NCBI GenBank assembly: GCA_009809945.1
Contig: WTPW01000083.1
Span: 328,848-392,847 of the forward strand
Direction: 5' to 3'
DNA: 64,000 nt
Source: Gigaspora margarita
Taxonomy: Eukaryota; Glomeromycota; Glomeromycetes; Diversisporales; Gigasporaceae
Within the stretch, counting starts at the first letter, position 1. Each line of letters opens with the position of its first letter. Positions 46,497-57,519 of the stretch are shown piece by piece. The notes under the pieces are model-generated. The model saw only the letters and a list, made by a program, of their open reading frames with translations. It had not been told where the DNA came from and searched no databases. The position numbers and the translations under genes were made by a program.

Positions 46497-46943
46497 GTTT
46501 TACTAAATCACACCACTGGTGTTCAACACTAGTATCAGAAATTAGATCTCTACCCCAGTATTGCCATCAAAAATTTACCCCCACGTGATCAGTACCAAAA
46601 TTCTTTAAAGTTCATTTATGTTAGGTTAGGGTTAGGGTGAGTGCTCCAGTTAGGGTTTGGGTTTAGGTTGTTATATAGTAAAATCGCTCACGAAAAACTT
46701 TTTTTTAGTTAAAAAAAGTGGTTTTATATGCAAACTTTTGAGAAATAAGCTTTTTTTGACAAAATTTTCCTGATTATGTTACATTACACCAAATTATGAT
46801 CTTTTATTGGCCAATAATCACGTGGGATGAGGTAGATTGTTAATTTTATATAGTCATGTGATTTTTTGACCTACTTTCTGATGATGTTCTGATCTAATTT
46901 CTGACACTGGCATTAAACGCTAGTGGTGCACTTTAGTAAAACT
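46497..46943. mobile_element. Mutator-like miniature element, 447 bp
   Basis: TIRs start GTTTTACTAAA and include CACCACTGGTGTTCAACACT (left) and ATCAGAAATTAGATC on both sides. A perfect 10-bp duplication ATTATTAATA lies at 46487-46496 and 46944-46953. The core holds TTAGGTTAGGGTTAGGGTGA (46621-46640), GTTAGGGTTTGGGTTTAGG, ATATAGTAAAATCGCTCACG and a TTACACCAAATTATGATC tract. Confidence 0.85.
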
Positions 46944-46953
46944 GATTATTAAT

Positions 46954-47290
46954 AAAACTTTAAGTGAAAGTATCTTAGCAACCACCTGATTATATTCAAT
47001 AAAAATTTTTTATTTGAATTCTATAGATCTGTAGAATTCAAATAATCAGTAGTTGCAGAGATATTCTTGATCAAAGTTTGTCAAAAATTTAAATATATCT
47101 ATCATGCTATTAGATCTATAAAAATAGCTAAAATATATAATAACGATAACTAGTGACCTAGTAATCAGAATTTGATCAAACTACTACCATTGTGACTATT
47201 TTGATGAAAGCTTTTGATAGTACTAAAATTATCTTAATTGGATTGTTCTAGCCCAAGCTAGATAAAATTGAATGTTTTGTTCTAACAAAA
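46954..47290. other. Spacer with one more palindromic unit
   Basis: A palindromic unit is centred near 47030 (GAATTCTATAGATCTGTAGA). The rest shows no gene. Confidence 0.45.
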
Positions 47291-47296
47291 TATTAT

Positions 47297-47755
47297 ACTG
47301 TGCCCAAATCTTATTGGCTATTCCTGCTGTGCTACCTGTAATACCAAATATCAGATATTTTGAGTAATTGTAGACATTTTGATTAATTCTAGACATTTGA
47401 GTTAATCATAGATATGTCTGACATTTTAGATATTTGGGACTAACAGTTTTGATAGTTATAAATTACATATCTAATATAGCTGTTATTTAGGATATATGTA
47501 GTATATTTATTATCATTATTATATTCACTATATTTATTATATTTAGCATATATCAAATATATTGATTATATAGATTTTTTTATTATTGTATTTATTTATA
47601 TTGGACAAACATGTATAAATACTCAAGGCTTTTTTTTGCTAAAAAGCAGAGAGAAGAATCTAGTTTATTGAATAAAGAATAAGTGAAGTAGCATGTCTTC
47701 ACTGAAATACAACTTATTCAATTTTTAGTATCTTCATATACTATTACATCAGCGA
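47297..47755 (+). mobile_element. Possible solo LTR, low support
   Basis: Has a TATAAATACTC box near 47612, a purine-rich GCAGAGAGAAGAATC leader, AATAAA near 47671 and an ACATCA end, the general shape of a fungal LTR. It starts TGTGCCC. No 5-bp duplication is found, so this may be ordinary spacer. Confidence 0.25.
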
Positions 47756-49785
47756 ATTATATATACGTAATCTTACATAAGATATTACGGCCTGTAATAT
47801 AATGAAAATCTTACGTTTGATACAATTTATTATGTAATATATTATGTTATATTACGGTAATATTACGGTTATTATTTTGAAATATTTCAAAATATATTGC
47901 GAAAAAATCAACAAAAAAAAAGGGTCGCAGGAGGTAATAGTTTGCATATTATGTAATGATTTCGCATTGTTTTGCATTGTTTTCTGAATTTTCAAAATTT
48001 TTAAAAAATAAATTAACGATATACATATTCACATAGTCATGCTTTTTTACAGATTTTCGCACAGTATTGCAATTTAATATACAATTTTATATTTATTTAT
48101 TATTATTATATATTATATTTTATATTTATTAAATATACATTTTTAATTAATATTACATACTTTATTATATATTATATTATTAGTATTATTTACATTATTA
48201 CAAATATTTTAAACTACTTTCGCACTTCGTCGCATCTATTTCTATTACTATATACAAAAATCTAGCCCTATTTTAAACTACTTTCACACTTTATTGCATC
48301 TAATTTTATTACTATGTACAAAAAACTAACTCTATACACTTATTTTTGCTTACCCCAAAGTTAGCTATCATCTTCGCTTCTTTTTTTTTATCGTCTTTGC
48401 TTTGGCTATTTCTTTTGTTTCAGTTATAACCTTCGTTTCATTCTCTTTTTCTAAATACTTCAAAGAAGTGAAAAAAATAAAAAAAACATTTCTCAGAAGT
48501 GTTAGTGTTCTTGCAAATTGCCAGAGAAATCTAGTATATTCTTGCAAAGTGGCAGAGAACTTAAAGCTGGTGTTCTTGTAAAGTCCAGGAAAAGTTGCAA
48601 AGTATCGAAGAAGTCAGGAATAAATAAAATAAAATAAAAATAAAAAAAAATAAGTAAAAAAAAAAACAAACGAAAAAACAAAACGTGTAAGCAAACTAAT
48701 ATAAAAAAAAATAAACGAAGCCCCAAATCTTCATTTCTCTAAAGTAAGAGTTCATATTCTTGCAAATTCGAAAGTTGGTTAATGTTCTTGCAAAATGCCA
48801 AAAAAGTCACGTAGTGCCGAAAAAGTCTGGGTTGGTTTTCTTGCAAAGCACCAGGAAGTAAGGTTTCTTTTCTTGCAAAGTGCTGGAATAAAAAATAAAT
48901 TAATAAACTAAATTTTAAAAAAAAAAAACAAAAAAACAAAAACAAATTATGTCAAATGAAAAAATAAATAAAGTNCTAACTAAACCTTTATTTCTTTAAA
49001 GAAGCNTTCTTGGAAATTTAGAAATTGCTGGAGACATTGGTTGTGTGTTCTTGCAAAGCATCAAAATTTTTGGATAGGCTGCTCAAGGTTTCGAATGGTT
49101 GTTTGTTTTCTTGCAAAGTGTTCATGTAAAATGCTGAAATAAAAATAAAATGAAAAAAAATAAAAAATAAATAAATAAAAATAAAAAACAAAATGAAAAC
49201 AAAAAAAATGAAACGAAAACAAAAAATAAAATGAAAATAAAAAACAAAAAGCGAAAAAAAACAAAATAGAAGATCTAATTATAAACAAAAGATCTAATCT
49301 GATATTGTAGTACAGAATTTGAACATCATCGAACTATTTCAAAAAATTAGTCCAATGCAATCCAGGTTACTGATTGGGTTGGTTTGCACAAGGTTTCAAA
49401 AAGTTGTTTGTTTTCTTGCAAAGGTGTTCTTGTAAAGTGCCAAAATAAAATAAAAAATAAATAAAATGAAAACAAAAAAATAAAATAAAAACAAAGAAAC
49501 AAAATGAAAACAAAAAAGCGAATCTGATCTTGTAGTACAGAATTTGAACTATTTCAAATAATTAGTTCAATGTGTGATCCAGGTTACACTAATCTACTGA
49601 TCCTAGCTTGGTTTAAAGAGGATTGAAATATTTCGTTATAATTTTCGAAATTTCTAATGAAATATAACAAAATTTTGATATTTGAAATATTCTGTTATAT
49701 ATTACGTAATATTTTGCTTATATTACAGTTCATAAGATCTTACATAAGATTATGCTATTATAAATTTGCTAATGTAATTGTGGCC
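47748..49785. mobile_element. About 2-kb TIR element with an A-rich tandem interior
   Basis: The left end (ATTACATCAGCGAATTATAT, CGTAATCTTACATAAGAT) pairs with the inverse of the right end (ATTACATTAGC, ATAATCTTATGTAAGAT, CTGTAATATAA) over at least 60 bp. There is no transposase. The arms are rich in ATTACG words, unusual CpG-containing sequence for this window. No target duplication is visible. Confidence 0.6.
48480..49560. repeat. Composite tandem repeat with TTCTTGCAAAGTGCC and A-rich tracts
   Basis: Repeats of TTCTTGCAAAGTGCC-type words alternate with long AAAATAAAAAC tracts. A block from GTTTCGAATGGTTGT through GTTTTCTTGCAAAG to GATCTTGTAGTACAGAATTT occurs twice (about 49085-49350 and 49395-49575). 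Phe-rich frames on the reverse strand are shadows of the A-rich tracts. Undetermined bases lie at 48975 and 49006. Confidence 0.75.
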
Positions 49786-49969
49786 TCTATTGTAATTGCA
49801 AATTTCTTAAGCCTTTTTACAAAATACTACCCAAATAACACATCCTTTCTGACCCTTGCATACCACAGTAATTAGTGTGAATTACATAAAGTATCTCCCT
49901 GCAATAGTTGCTTTAGTCTCTAGCATTTCTCTAAAGAGGTAAAAATCTAGGTTGGCAATGCTATACATA

Positions 49970-51250
49970 TTTTGAAATTCTCTAAAACTTTAATCAAAGT
50001 TATCTAAGCAACCATCTAATCAAATTTGATGAAATTTTTTTTATTTAAATTCTACAGATCCTTAGAATTCAAATAAAAAATTTTTACCAAATTTTATCAG
50101 TTGGTGTGGAGATATCTTAATCAAATTTTAGAATTTACAAAATGTATATTACATGAAGATATGTTAAATTTTTAACAAAATTTAATTAAGGATATTTCTG
50201 CAACTTCCTAATCAAATTTGATAAAAAATTTTTATTTGAATTTTATGTGTCCATAGAATTCAAATAAAAAATTTTATCAAATTTGATTAAGCAGTTGCAG
50301 AGATATCCTTGATCAAAGCTTTGTCAACAAATTTAAATATATCTGTTATATGATACATGTTTTGGGATTCTCTAAAATTTGATCAAAGATATCTCTGCAA
50401 CCACATGATCAAATTCAATAAAAATGTTTTATTTAAATTCTATAGATCTATAGAATTCAAATAAAAAATTTTTATCAAATTTGATCAAGTGGTTGCAGAG
50501 ATAACTTTGATCAAAGTTTTAAAGAATTTCAAAATATACAAATATGGTTAAATTATTGACAAAACTTTGATTAAGGATATCTCTGCAACTACCTAATTAA
50601 ATTTGATAAAAATTTTTTATTTGAATTTTACGGATTTATAGAAATCAAATAAAAAATTTCATCAAATTTGATCAAGTGGTTGTAAAGATATTCTTGATCA
50701 AATTTTTGGCAACAATTTAAACGTATCTGTTATATGATATGTGTTTTGAAATTCTCTAAAACTTTGATCAAAGATATCTTTGCAACCACTTGATCAAATT
50801 TGATAAAAATTTTTTATTTGAATTCTATGGATTCATAAAATTTAAATAAAAAAATTTTCATTGAATTTGATTAGGTGATTGTAAGATACCTTTGCTCAAA
50901 GTTTTAGAAAAATTTAGCGCAGCTTGTTTTTGATAGAAGTTTTGATTTTTCCAAAACTTGAGTGAAGGTATCTTAGCAACTACCTGATCAAATTCAATGA
51001 AAATTTTTATTTGAATTCTATGGATCCATAGAATTCAAATAAAAATTTTTATCAAATTTGATCAGGTGGTTGCTAAAATACCCTTTGCTCAAAGTTTTGA
51101 AAAAATTTGATACAGCTTGTATTTTAATAGATATTTTGATTTTTTTCTAAAACTTTGAGCAAAGGTATCTTAGCAATCATCAAATTTGATCAATTGGTTG
51201 GCAAGATATCTTTGCTCAAAGTTGAGATTTTTATTTTGAATTTATATATT
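49970..51250. repeat. Tandem array of six palindromes, period about 190 bp
   Basis: Palindrome centres lie near 50060, 50244, 50450, 50634, 50834 and 51025, spaced 184-206 bp. Each arm reads GATCAAATTTGATAAAAATT, then TTTGAATTCTATGGATC at the centre, and back out as the inverse, ending at GATATCTTTGATCAAAGTTT. Each palindrome spans roughly 100 bp. Units differ by scattered substitutions. Non-coding. Confidence 0.85.
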
Positions 51251-51364
51251 TAAAAGTAAAATTGTGTTTTATATATTTTATATATTCAAAAAATGTTTTA
51301 TATATTCAAAAACAAATTTATATATTTTATATATGCAGATTTTTATTAATTATAGTTTTAAAAA

Positions 51365-51535
51365 ATTTGCACTATATTTATTTACCTGATGCTAGATGTT
51401 ATAATTTAGTTTTTAGCAAATTACTATAAAATTATATATAATAATCCAACTTTTAGCAAATTTACTTGATTTTAGGGGTAGCAAAAATGTCTAAATTCAT
51501 GCAGATAAGTTATAACAGATATCTAGGGTCCTATT
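51365..51535 (+). repeat. Direct copy of 262-436
   Basis: Same sequence and orientation as 262-436, ending AGGGTCCTA, and again directly after palindromic units. Confidence 0.8.
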
Positions 51536-51539
51536 ATAA

Positions 51540-52220
51540 TGCTAAGTACAAAGTTTATCATTTCAGTGTATTTAATCAATTATAAGATTTAGCAGATGTA
51601 CATTACTAAAAATGGCTATAAACTATACAACTCATGATATATATCACTTTGTTTCTGATATTAAATTCAATGTACTACTTGATTATCTGTTTGGCATAAT
51701 AAATAATTTGTTCTATAATCAAGTTAACTTTAGTCTAAATCATCGATCTCAATAAAGTTAGAGAATACAATACTTAGAGAAGTGCAGTAAATCATGTAAT
51801 TTTCTAGAGGGAGTCCCCAATCTATCACGTCCTATATATATATAGTATAAATAGCCAATAATATTGAAGTAAATTGATTTTAGTTAATTGTAGATAGTTG
51901 CTACATAGTTAAGTCTAAAGTCTACTATATCAATCAATAATTATCAATTAATTAAACTTGTTTGGAAGACCAAAATACATAAACTCTAAATTTTTTATTA
52001 AAATTAAAGAATTTTTTATTATTTAACTTTTAATTTTTATGTTTGTTGAATAAAAAATTTTAATTTTTTCATTGAACATAAAAATCAAAAGTCAATTAAT
52101 AAAAATTTCTCTAATAATTATAAAAATTTTGTGTTAAGTATATTTTGATCTTCTAAATAAGTTTACTTAAGCGATTTTAATCAATTTGCTTAGTAAAATT
52201 AGACTTTACTATGTAGTAAC
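51540..52220. other. Spacer, no gene seen
   Basis: A weak inverted pair (TTTTATTAAAATTAAAG and a relative) near 51990-52110, probably AT chance. No coding signal. Confidence 0.4.
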
Positions 52221-52224
52221 ATTT

Positions 52225-52471
52225 GGGGGTGAGTCAGTAGAAAAGGGACAAATCATTTTTAGTAAAATTTTTTTAATTTTTAAATTTAAATATCTTAACA
52301 ACTATTTGATCAAATTTGCTAAAAATTTTTTTATTTTAATCTTGAAATTATATAGGATTAAAATAAAAAATATTTATTAAATTTTTTAAGATAGTTGTTA
52401 AGATATTTAAGTTTAAAGTCAGAAAACTTTTACTTAGAAAAAATTTGTCCCTTTTCTACTGACTCACCCCC
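52225..52471. mobile_element. 247-bp foldback element, GGGGGTGAGTCAGTAG termini
   Basis: Perfectly inverted outer ends GGGGGTGAGTCAGTAGAAAA, then GGGACAAAT, with the rest of the element also folding. ATTT flanks both sides. Related to 13628-13872; its centre has the same AACTATTTGATCAAATTTG arm as the 49970 array. ORFs across it are chance frames. Confidence 0.85.
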
Positions 52472-52619
52472 ATTTGTCAATTGTGAAGTATCTTATTTTC
52501 AGATCAAAGATGTTTTTGAGTTTTTTAAATATTATAAAAATCGAGTAGTCAATAGTTCTATTACTAGGGAGGTTGGACCTATACAAATCCTAATTATGTA
52601 ATTTATTGCACTTTTCTTA

Positions 52620-52745
52620 AGGGTAGCAATTATTTCGCTAACAATCACTTTACTAACATAACATTTCATTGACAAATATTCATCAACAAGTTCATTTTAC
52701 TGATAGCTTGTTTCACTAAAGCTTATTTCACTGACAAAGTAATTC
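52620..52745 (+). repeat. Degenerate 14-bp minisatellite
   Basis: About eight units of TTTCACTGACAAAG type (TTTACTAACATAAC, TTTCATTGACAAAT and so on). Same family and orientation as 26440-26800. Confidence 0.65.
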
Positions 52746-52757
52746 TGGTCATTGTCA

Positions 52758-52813
52758 TTAGGATTAGGGTCAGGGTTAGGGTCAGAGTCAAGGTCAGGGT
52801 TAGGGTTAGGGTT
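52758..52813 (+). repeat. Interstitial telomere-like tract (TTAGGG-type)
   Basis: Ten or so units, mostly TTAGGG or TCAGGG, with a cleaner GGTTAGGGTTAGGGTTA at the right end. It separates the 14-bp minisatellite from the broken 5' end of the gypsy element. Confidence 0.8.
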
Positions 52814-52989
52814 ATATATGAATGGCGTTGGAGAGTAGAGCTAGGGTTGGATAATCAATGAACATAAAGTATATAGAAAGCGCTAGAACGGTCATAAATG
52901 CTGTTGTTTATAAAAAAACTAGACAAAATTCTATTGGTTAATAGATATATATATGTTCCATATGCAATTTTAGTTTTTCTACACATTTT

Positions 52990-55310
52990 GATAGTTTTTG
53001 GGATTGGTATTCCCATACCTATAGAGCTATATCTTATAGTCAGCAAACACAGTATAATTTTGCTCGACTTCATTCTGTTAGTCGACCTCTTGCTCAATCT
53101 GCTACCCATGATATTATATTTAGTTGCCAGTATTCACACAACGTACCTCCTCCACATCAACTATTTTGACTTTATTTAGACAATATACTTCCCACATACA
53201 AATTCCTGAATTAACGAGATATATAAAAACCAATATGATATTTATATTGATCAACCAAATTATACTTCTTCATCTACCTCTTCTCCTGTTAATTTAGAAA
53301 ACACACAATTACTTTCTACTCACCCTATTCAATCTACTAGTTCAGAAACTGTTATTGATATTGAAACTACTACTCTTGAACCCGATAATAGTCCTGCTTT
53401 AAATAGTGAAACCTCTCAGATTAATATTGAAATAGCTGCTGATACCCCTCTTCCTGATACTTCATTTTTATCTAATTCAACTCCAACTGAACCAAGTGAA
53501 ATTATTATTGAATTTGGTAGTGAAATACATGATATATCTACTTCCACTATAGAAATTGAACCAGAAAATATTACTACTTTTATTCTGTCTCACCAAGTCC
53601 TGAACAAGTTATTGGTGACGGATCTGCTTTTATTAGTCCTATTACTCCTATAGCACTACAAAATAATCTCCCTTCACCTGAAATATCGTCGCTCTCTGGC
53701 GCAACTAATCCGTGGTCCTCTGCAACTATGGATCATGATACAGAACAATCAACTTCAAGGTAGTATACTCCATTATATCCACAACTAGAAACTACTAGTA
53801 ATTGGAATACTAATCAACCAAACTATATTCCTGGAGCTTATAATACCCCTGTATTTAGTCCTATATCTGTTCAAAACCAATATACTTATACTACTTCTTT
53901 AAGTCCATTAGTTTGGCCTACAACCCATTATACTTCTGATCCAATTAATGAATTAGCCCTTTCGTTCTTACCTTCTTACATTTTAATTCTTCATTATACC
54001 CACCAACAGATGAAGCTAATTGGGATATTTTTGCTAATAACAACCAAACCAACAAAACCCTTTATAGTTCTATATACCCTGATTTTACCAATACTAAAGG
54101 AATAGCTCAAAGAACAATAAATAATCACCTAGATAAAGACTCTGTTACATCTCTTAGTGAAAATATTACCAATATTCTTGATTAGGCTGAAGCTTTAGTT
54201 AAAACTCCAACAACCAAGACTCTATATTAGAAACAGACTTATCGGATAACAAAGCCAATATAGAGGATGCAGCTGAAGCTCTTACCTGACTGGCCCAAGC
54301 TATTGAATGGAATTAAGGAGGAGAAAAGAACCTAATTAAAATAGAACCTTTTAAAGGTGATGGAACCCAAGATCCTATTGACTGGATTAAAATATTTGAC
54401 CATGCTGCTACAGCTAATAACTGGAGTGCTAATCGACAATTTGCTCTAGCAAAAGCCTACATGAAAGGAATTGCTGCTGAATGGGTTATTGGTGCTGGGC
54501 TTACAACCTATAATGATAATGATGCAGAACACAGTTTCAAACCCACATTTAAAACACGATTTAGTGACATGAAACAAAAAGCTTCCTGGGAACAACAGCT
54601 TTTTGAAATTAAGCAAGGAGCTGATACAATTGATGCCTATGCCACCCGATTTAAGGACCTTAGTGAAAAAGTAACAGGACTACCAAATGACTTTATCCTA
54701 CAATTGTTTATTAAAGGCCTATGATCTGAATTTGCAATGCCTTTCAAGCCTCAGTACCTGCCAATTTGAATGCCGCTATTACCACTGCAAAGCAATGAGA
54801 AACTGGAAAATTTGTTGCTTCATTAGAACCTGATGTTATGGCTCAATTAACAGATCAAATTGCTAAATTGAATATTAATTTAGCATAGCAACAACAACCC
54901 CAGCCTGTCTATACTATAGAAACCAAATTTAATTCCTCAAAAACTATAGCTGTTTGCTACTACTATGAAAAACCAGGACATTTCATGGCTGATTGTCGCA
55001 AACGACAATATGATTCAAGAAACAAAGATAGAGAAAAACCTAGAAACAACAACTTCAACAACAATAATCAAAACAGAAGAAACAACTATAACAATAATTA
55101 TAACAACAACAACAACTATAACTGATCTAATAATAACAATAATAACTATCAAAATAATCAAAGTAGAAGTCGCTCTAGAGATAGAGGACAAAATAAAAAC
55201 AGAAACAACTCTCAAGATCATAGTAGATCAAGAGATAGAAGCCAAGAGAGATGGGGACCTCGCTATACTTGCTCACCCTCACCTTATTATTGCAATGTAA
55301 ACATAGTTGC
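52990..55310 (+). pseudogene. gag: gag polyprotein remnant
   Basis: The N-terminal part (to about 54200) is Ser/Thr/Pro/Gln-rich with several frame changes. A capsid-like region follows (54330-54724: FKGDGTQDPIDWIKIF, then EWVIGAG, SWEQQLFEI, DTIDAYATRFKDL), typical of Ty3/gypsy Gag. After a TGA at 54722 the frame goes on to a CX2CX4HX4C zinc knuckle (54955-54996) and an Asn-, Arg- and Ser-rich basic tail (to about 55260), expected of nucleocapsid. In-frame TGA codons at 54287, 54722 and 54796 occupy probable Arg positions. Start codon not identifiable. Confidence 0.85.
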
Positions 55311-55439
55311 TAAAACCAAATCTGAATCCAAATCCAGAACTTGGAAAGACTTTTTGGACAACTTTTTCATTCGCACTGCTCTTACCAACTATATTACTGA
55401 GCTGAACTGTGAAAATACCAAACCACAACCGGATACCAT

Positions 55440-55800
55440 ATTACACCTGTTAAATGTTATGTTGATATAAAGAATAGAACTTACCTAGCCATCATTGATA
55501 GTGGAGCATCTGTTAATATGATTGCTCATAATGCTGTTAAGAAATTGGGACTCAAAATTGAGGAACCATCTCAAAGTTTGATTTTGGTGCTACGGAAACT
55601 TCTTTCAGACCCTTAGGAATTATTCGTAACTTACCAGTTAAAATTCAGGGAAGGACTATTCCTATTGATGTTGAAGTAGTACTTACTACTTCTTATTCCT
55701 TATTACTTGAAATGATTGGTCTAGAAAAGTAGAAGCTAACTACAATTGGAAAAACTGCCAGTATACTATGTACTGAAAAGAAAAAGAAATTACTTTGGAC
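55440..55800 (+). pseudogene. Retroviral-type aspartic protease remnant
   Basis: The active-site motif DSGAS is at 55497-55511, followed by a VKKLGL helix region. After a one-base frameshift near 55575 the fold continues (FRPLGI, PVKIQG, then SLLLEMIGLEK, where the family normally has a Gly-Asp-Trp-type turn). Length is about 110 residues, normal for the domain. It would cleave the Gag-Pol polyprotein in the particle. One TAG and the frameshift inactivate this copy. Confidence 0.8.
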
Positions 55801-55859
55801 ACCTCTTATGAACAAGACCAACCCCCAAAGAAACATTCTACTTGTACTACTTTTGAAAA

Positions 55860-57352
55860 GTTAGATCTCTATGAAGAAGAATTTTTAATCCCTCTAGAAG
55901 CTTATGCTTTCTCTGTCATATCCTCTGAAGAAGAGGAAGAATGGACTGTTTATTGACCTCCAACCTGAATAAGAAAGCTACCTCGTTGTAAAGCTTGTAG
56001 TTCAAGAACCCACCAATATAAAAATTGCCCAAATAATGAATGCCTCTATTGTCATAGAATGGATCACATAACTCTAAATTGCCCAAATAAACAGCCTAGG
56101 CATGCAAGTTGCAGAACTTGTAATGAAACAAACCATTTATTTAAGGACTGCCTTTTCAATCAATGCCATGGTTGTCAACAACTAGGACATATTGAAATTA
56201 ATTGTCCTATGGCACAGCAGAAGTTGGATAACCTAACCTACCGATGTGGTTGTGATAAAATTGATGTTGATGCAAACAGATGGTTTTATTGTGGTAAATA
56301 TAGAACCCAACATTGCTGCCAATGTAAAAATCTACAACAACCTGAAAGGTTGCAATTACATGAAAACTGACTTATATGTACCACTTGCTATAAAACTTAT
56401 ATCAAGGCATTGGACCATAATAATCCTCTTAGCCAAGAATACTATCATCATGGACTAGGACAAGGAACCCTAGTTAGTTGAAAATCTGTGCACAACAGAA
56501 ACCCAGAGCTCGAATGCATCATTTAGAAAGCATTAAGATGAGTTATGGTTCTGTGAATTAGAACACATGTATGCTTACAAAGTAAGCAAGAACCTATAGT
56601 ATAACCTGAACTATGAAATTTGGACTCAGATTAGACACTATACTGAGTCCACCAAAAATGCTGGACATCAGTATAATTTGAACCAAAGCAGAATATATAG
56701 GATCGTACAAGTCTTATTAGAGGATGATAATAATAAAGACATGATGGAAATACTAGAAGAACAGGACACTGACCAATATAACCGGGACTGGACCAATAAT
56801 GAAATTACTATCCTATTACGCTCAGAATTGGAACAAATTGCCCTTACAGAAATTGAGAAAGCCACACTACAACAAATCTTACAAGAATCATTTGATATTT
56901 CCCAACTAGATTTTGATGCTCGACAAGCAATTGTAAATTTAAGAAAAAACTTTGAAGGAAAAGTTGCATTATGTCATGAATGTTTGATGGCAATACAACT
57001 TACTGAGCTTGGCCCAAACCAAGGATACTGCAATGACTGCTACCCGGATATTAACAAATTTACTCTACCTAATAATTCTGGGGAAGGATCATCAAACTCT
57101 TCTTTGCTACCTTCTGAAGTACTTGACCAGCCTATAAAGGATAATAAAGGAAAACAACCTCAATCTGATATTGAAATGATCACTAAAGTTAACCAAAATG
57201 ATGAAACTCTTTTACAAATTATTGAACAGTTGGAAGCCCAAGTTCAATATCTTGAGGAAACCCATGACCAACTTACTAATTTCTTCAAGGATCAAATTCT
57301 CTATTATCAACAACGAGCTGACTATTATTCTCAATTATACTCTACCCGATAA
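55860..57352 (+). pseudogene. Extra module: zinc-knuckle array, Cys-rich domain, coiled coil
   Basis: Lies between protease and RT, where most gypsy elements have only a short linker. A Glu-rich start (EEEEEW) is followed by four CX2CX4HX4C knuckles in tandem (about 55987-56204: CKAC, CLYC, CRTC, CHGC), a Cys-rich block (CGC, YCGKY, CCQC) open to 56370, a broken stretch, then an open frame at 56678-57352 of 224 codons. The last part has CHEC and CNDC pairs, a Ser/Gly/Pro linker, and a C-terminal coiled coil (LLQIIEQLEAQVQYLEE). It aligns in order with the stand-alone remnant at 470-2640. It probably binds nucleic acid and multimerises. The relation to Gag and any cleavage by protease are unknown. 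Confidence 0.75.
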
Positions 57353-57519
57353 AATTTTTAAATCATTCTGGGCAGAATGAAAAACTACCTAAAGAATCAG
57401 AAGAATTACCAACAGAATCAGAAGCTATGCAACTGGCTTTGCAAAGAAATGCACAAAAATATAATTTTGTATATTACTATAGAAACATTAATCTCTTATA
57501 AAGAATACGTATTAGAGAA

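Noticed and set aside
47765-47920. Mitochondrial insertion, suggested by AT-rich ATTACG words
   Set aside because: No rRNA, tRNA or mitochondrial coding motif; inverted pairing with 49630-49760 explains it as a transposon end.
48502-49288. Phe-rich minus-strand ORFs resembling membrane proteins
   Set aside because: They are the reverse reading of AAAATAAAAA tracts in a tandem repeat.
49970-51250. CRISPR-like array
   Set aside because: Units are palindromes of about 100 bp separated by related, not unique, sequence, in eukaryotic DNA.
52800-53000. 5' LTR of the gypsy element
   Set aside because: Only a short similarity (ATTCTATTGG) to the 3' LTR; no TGTTAC start, no 24-bp repeats and no primer site.
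52898-53179. Hydrophobic 93-codon ORF that could be a membrane protein
   Set aside because: The overlapping frame (FWDWYSHTYRAISYSQQ) continues into gag and has better composition.
54965-55300. Thr/Ile-rich 111-codon ORF
   Set aside because: Out-of-frame reading of the Asn/Arg-rich nucleocapsid tail of gag.
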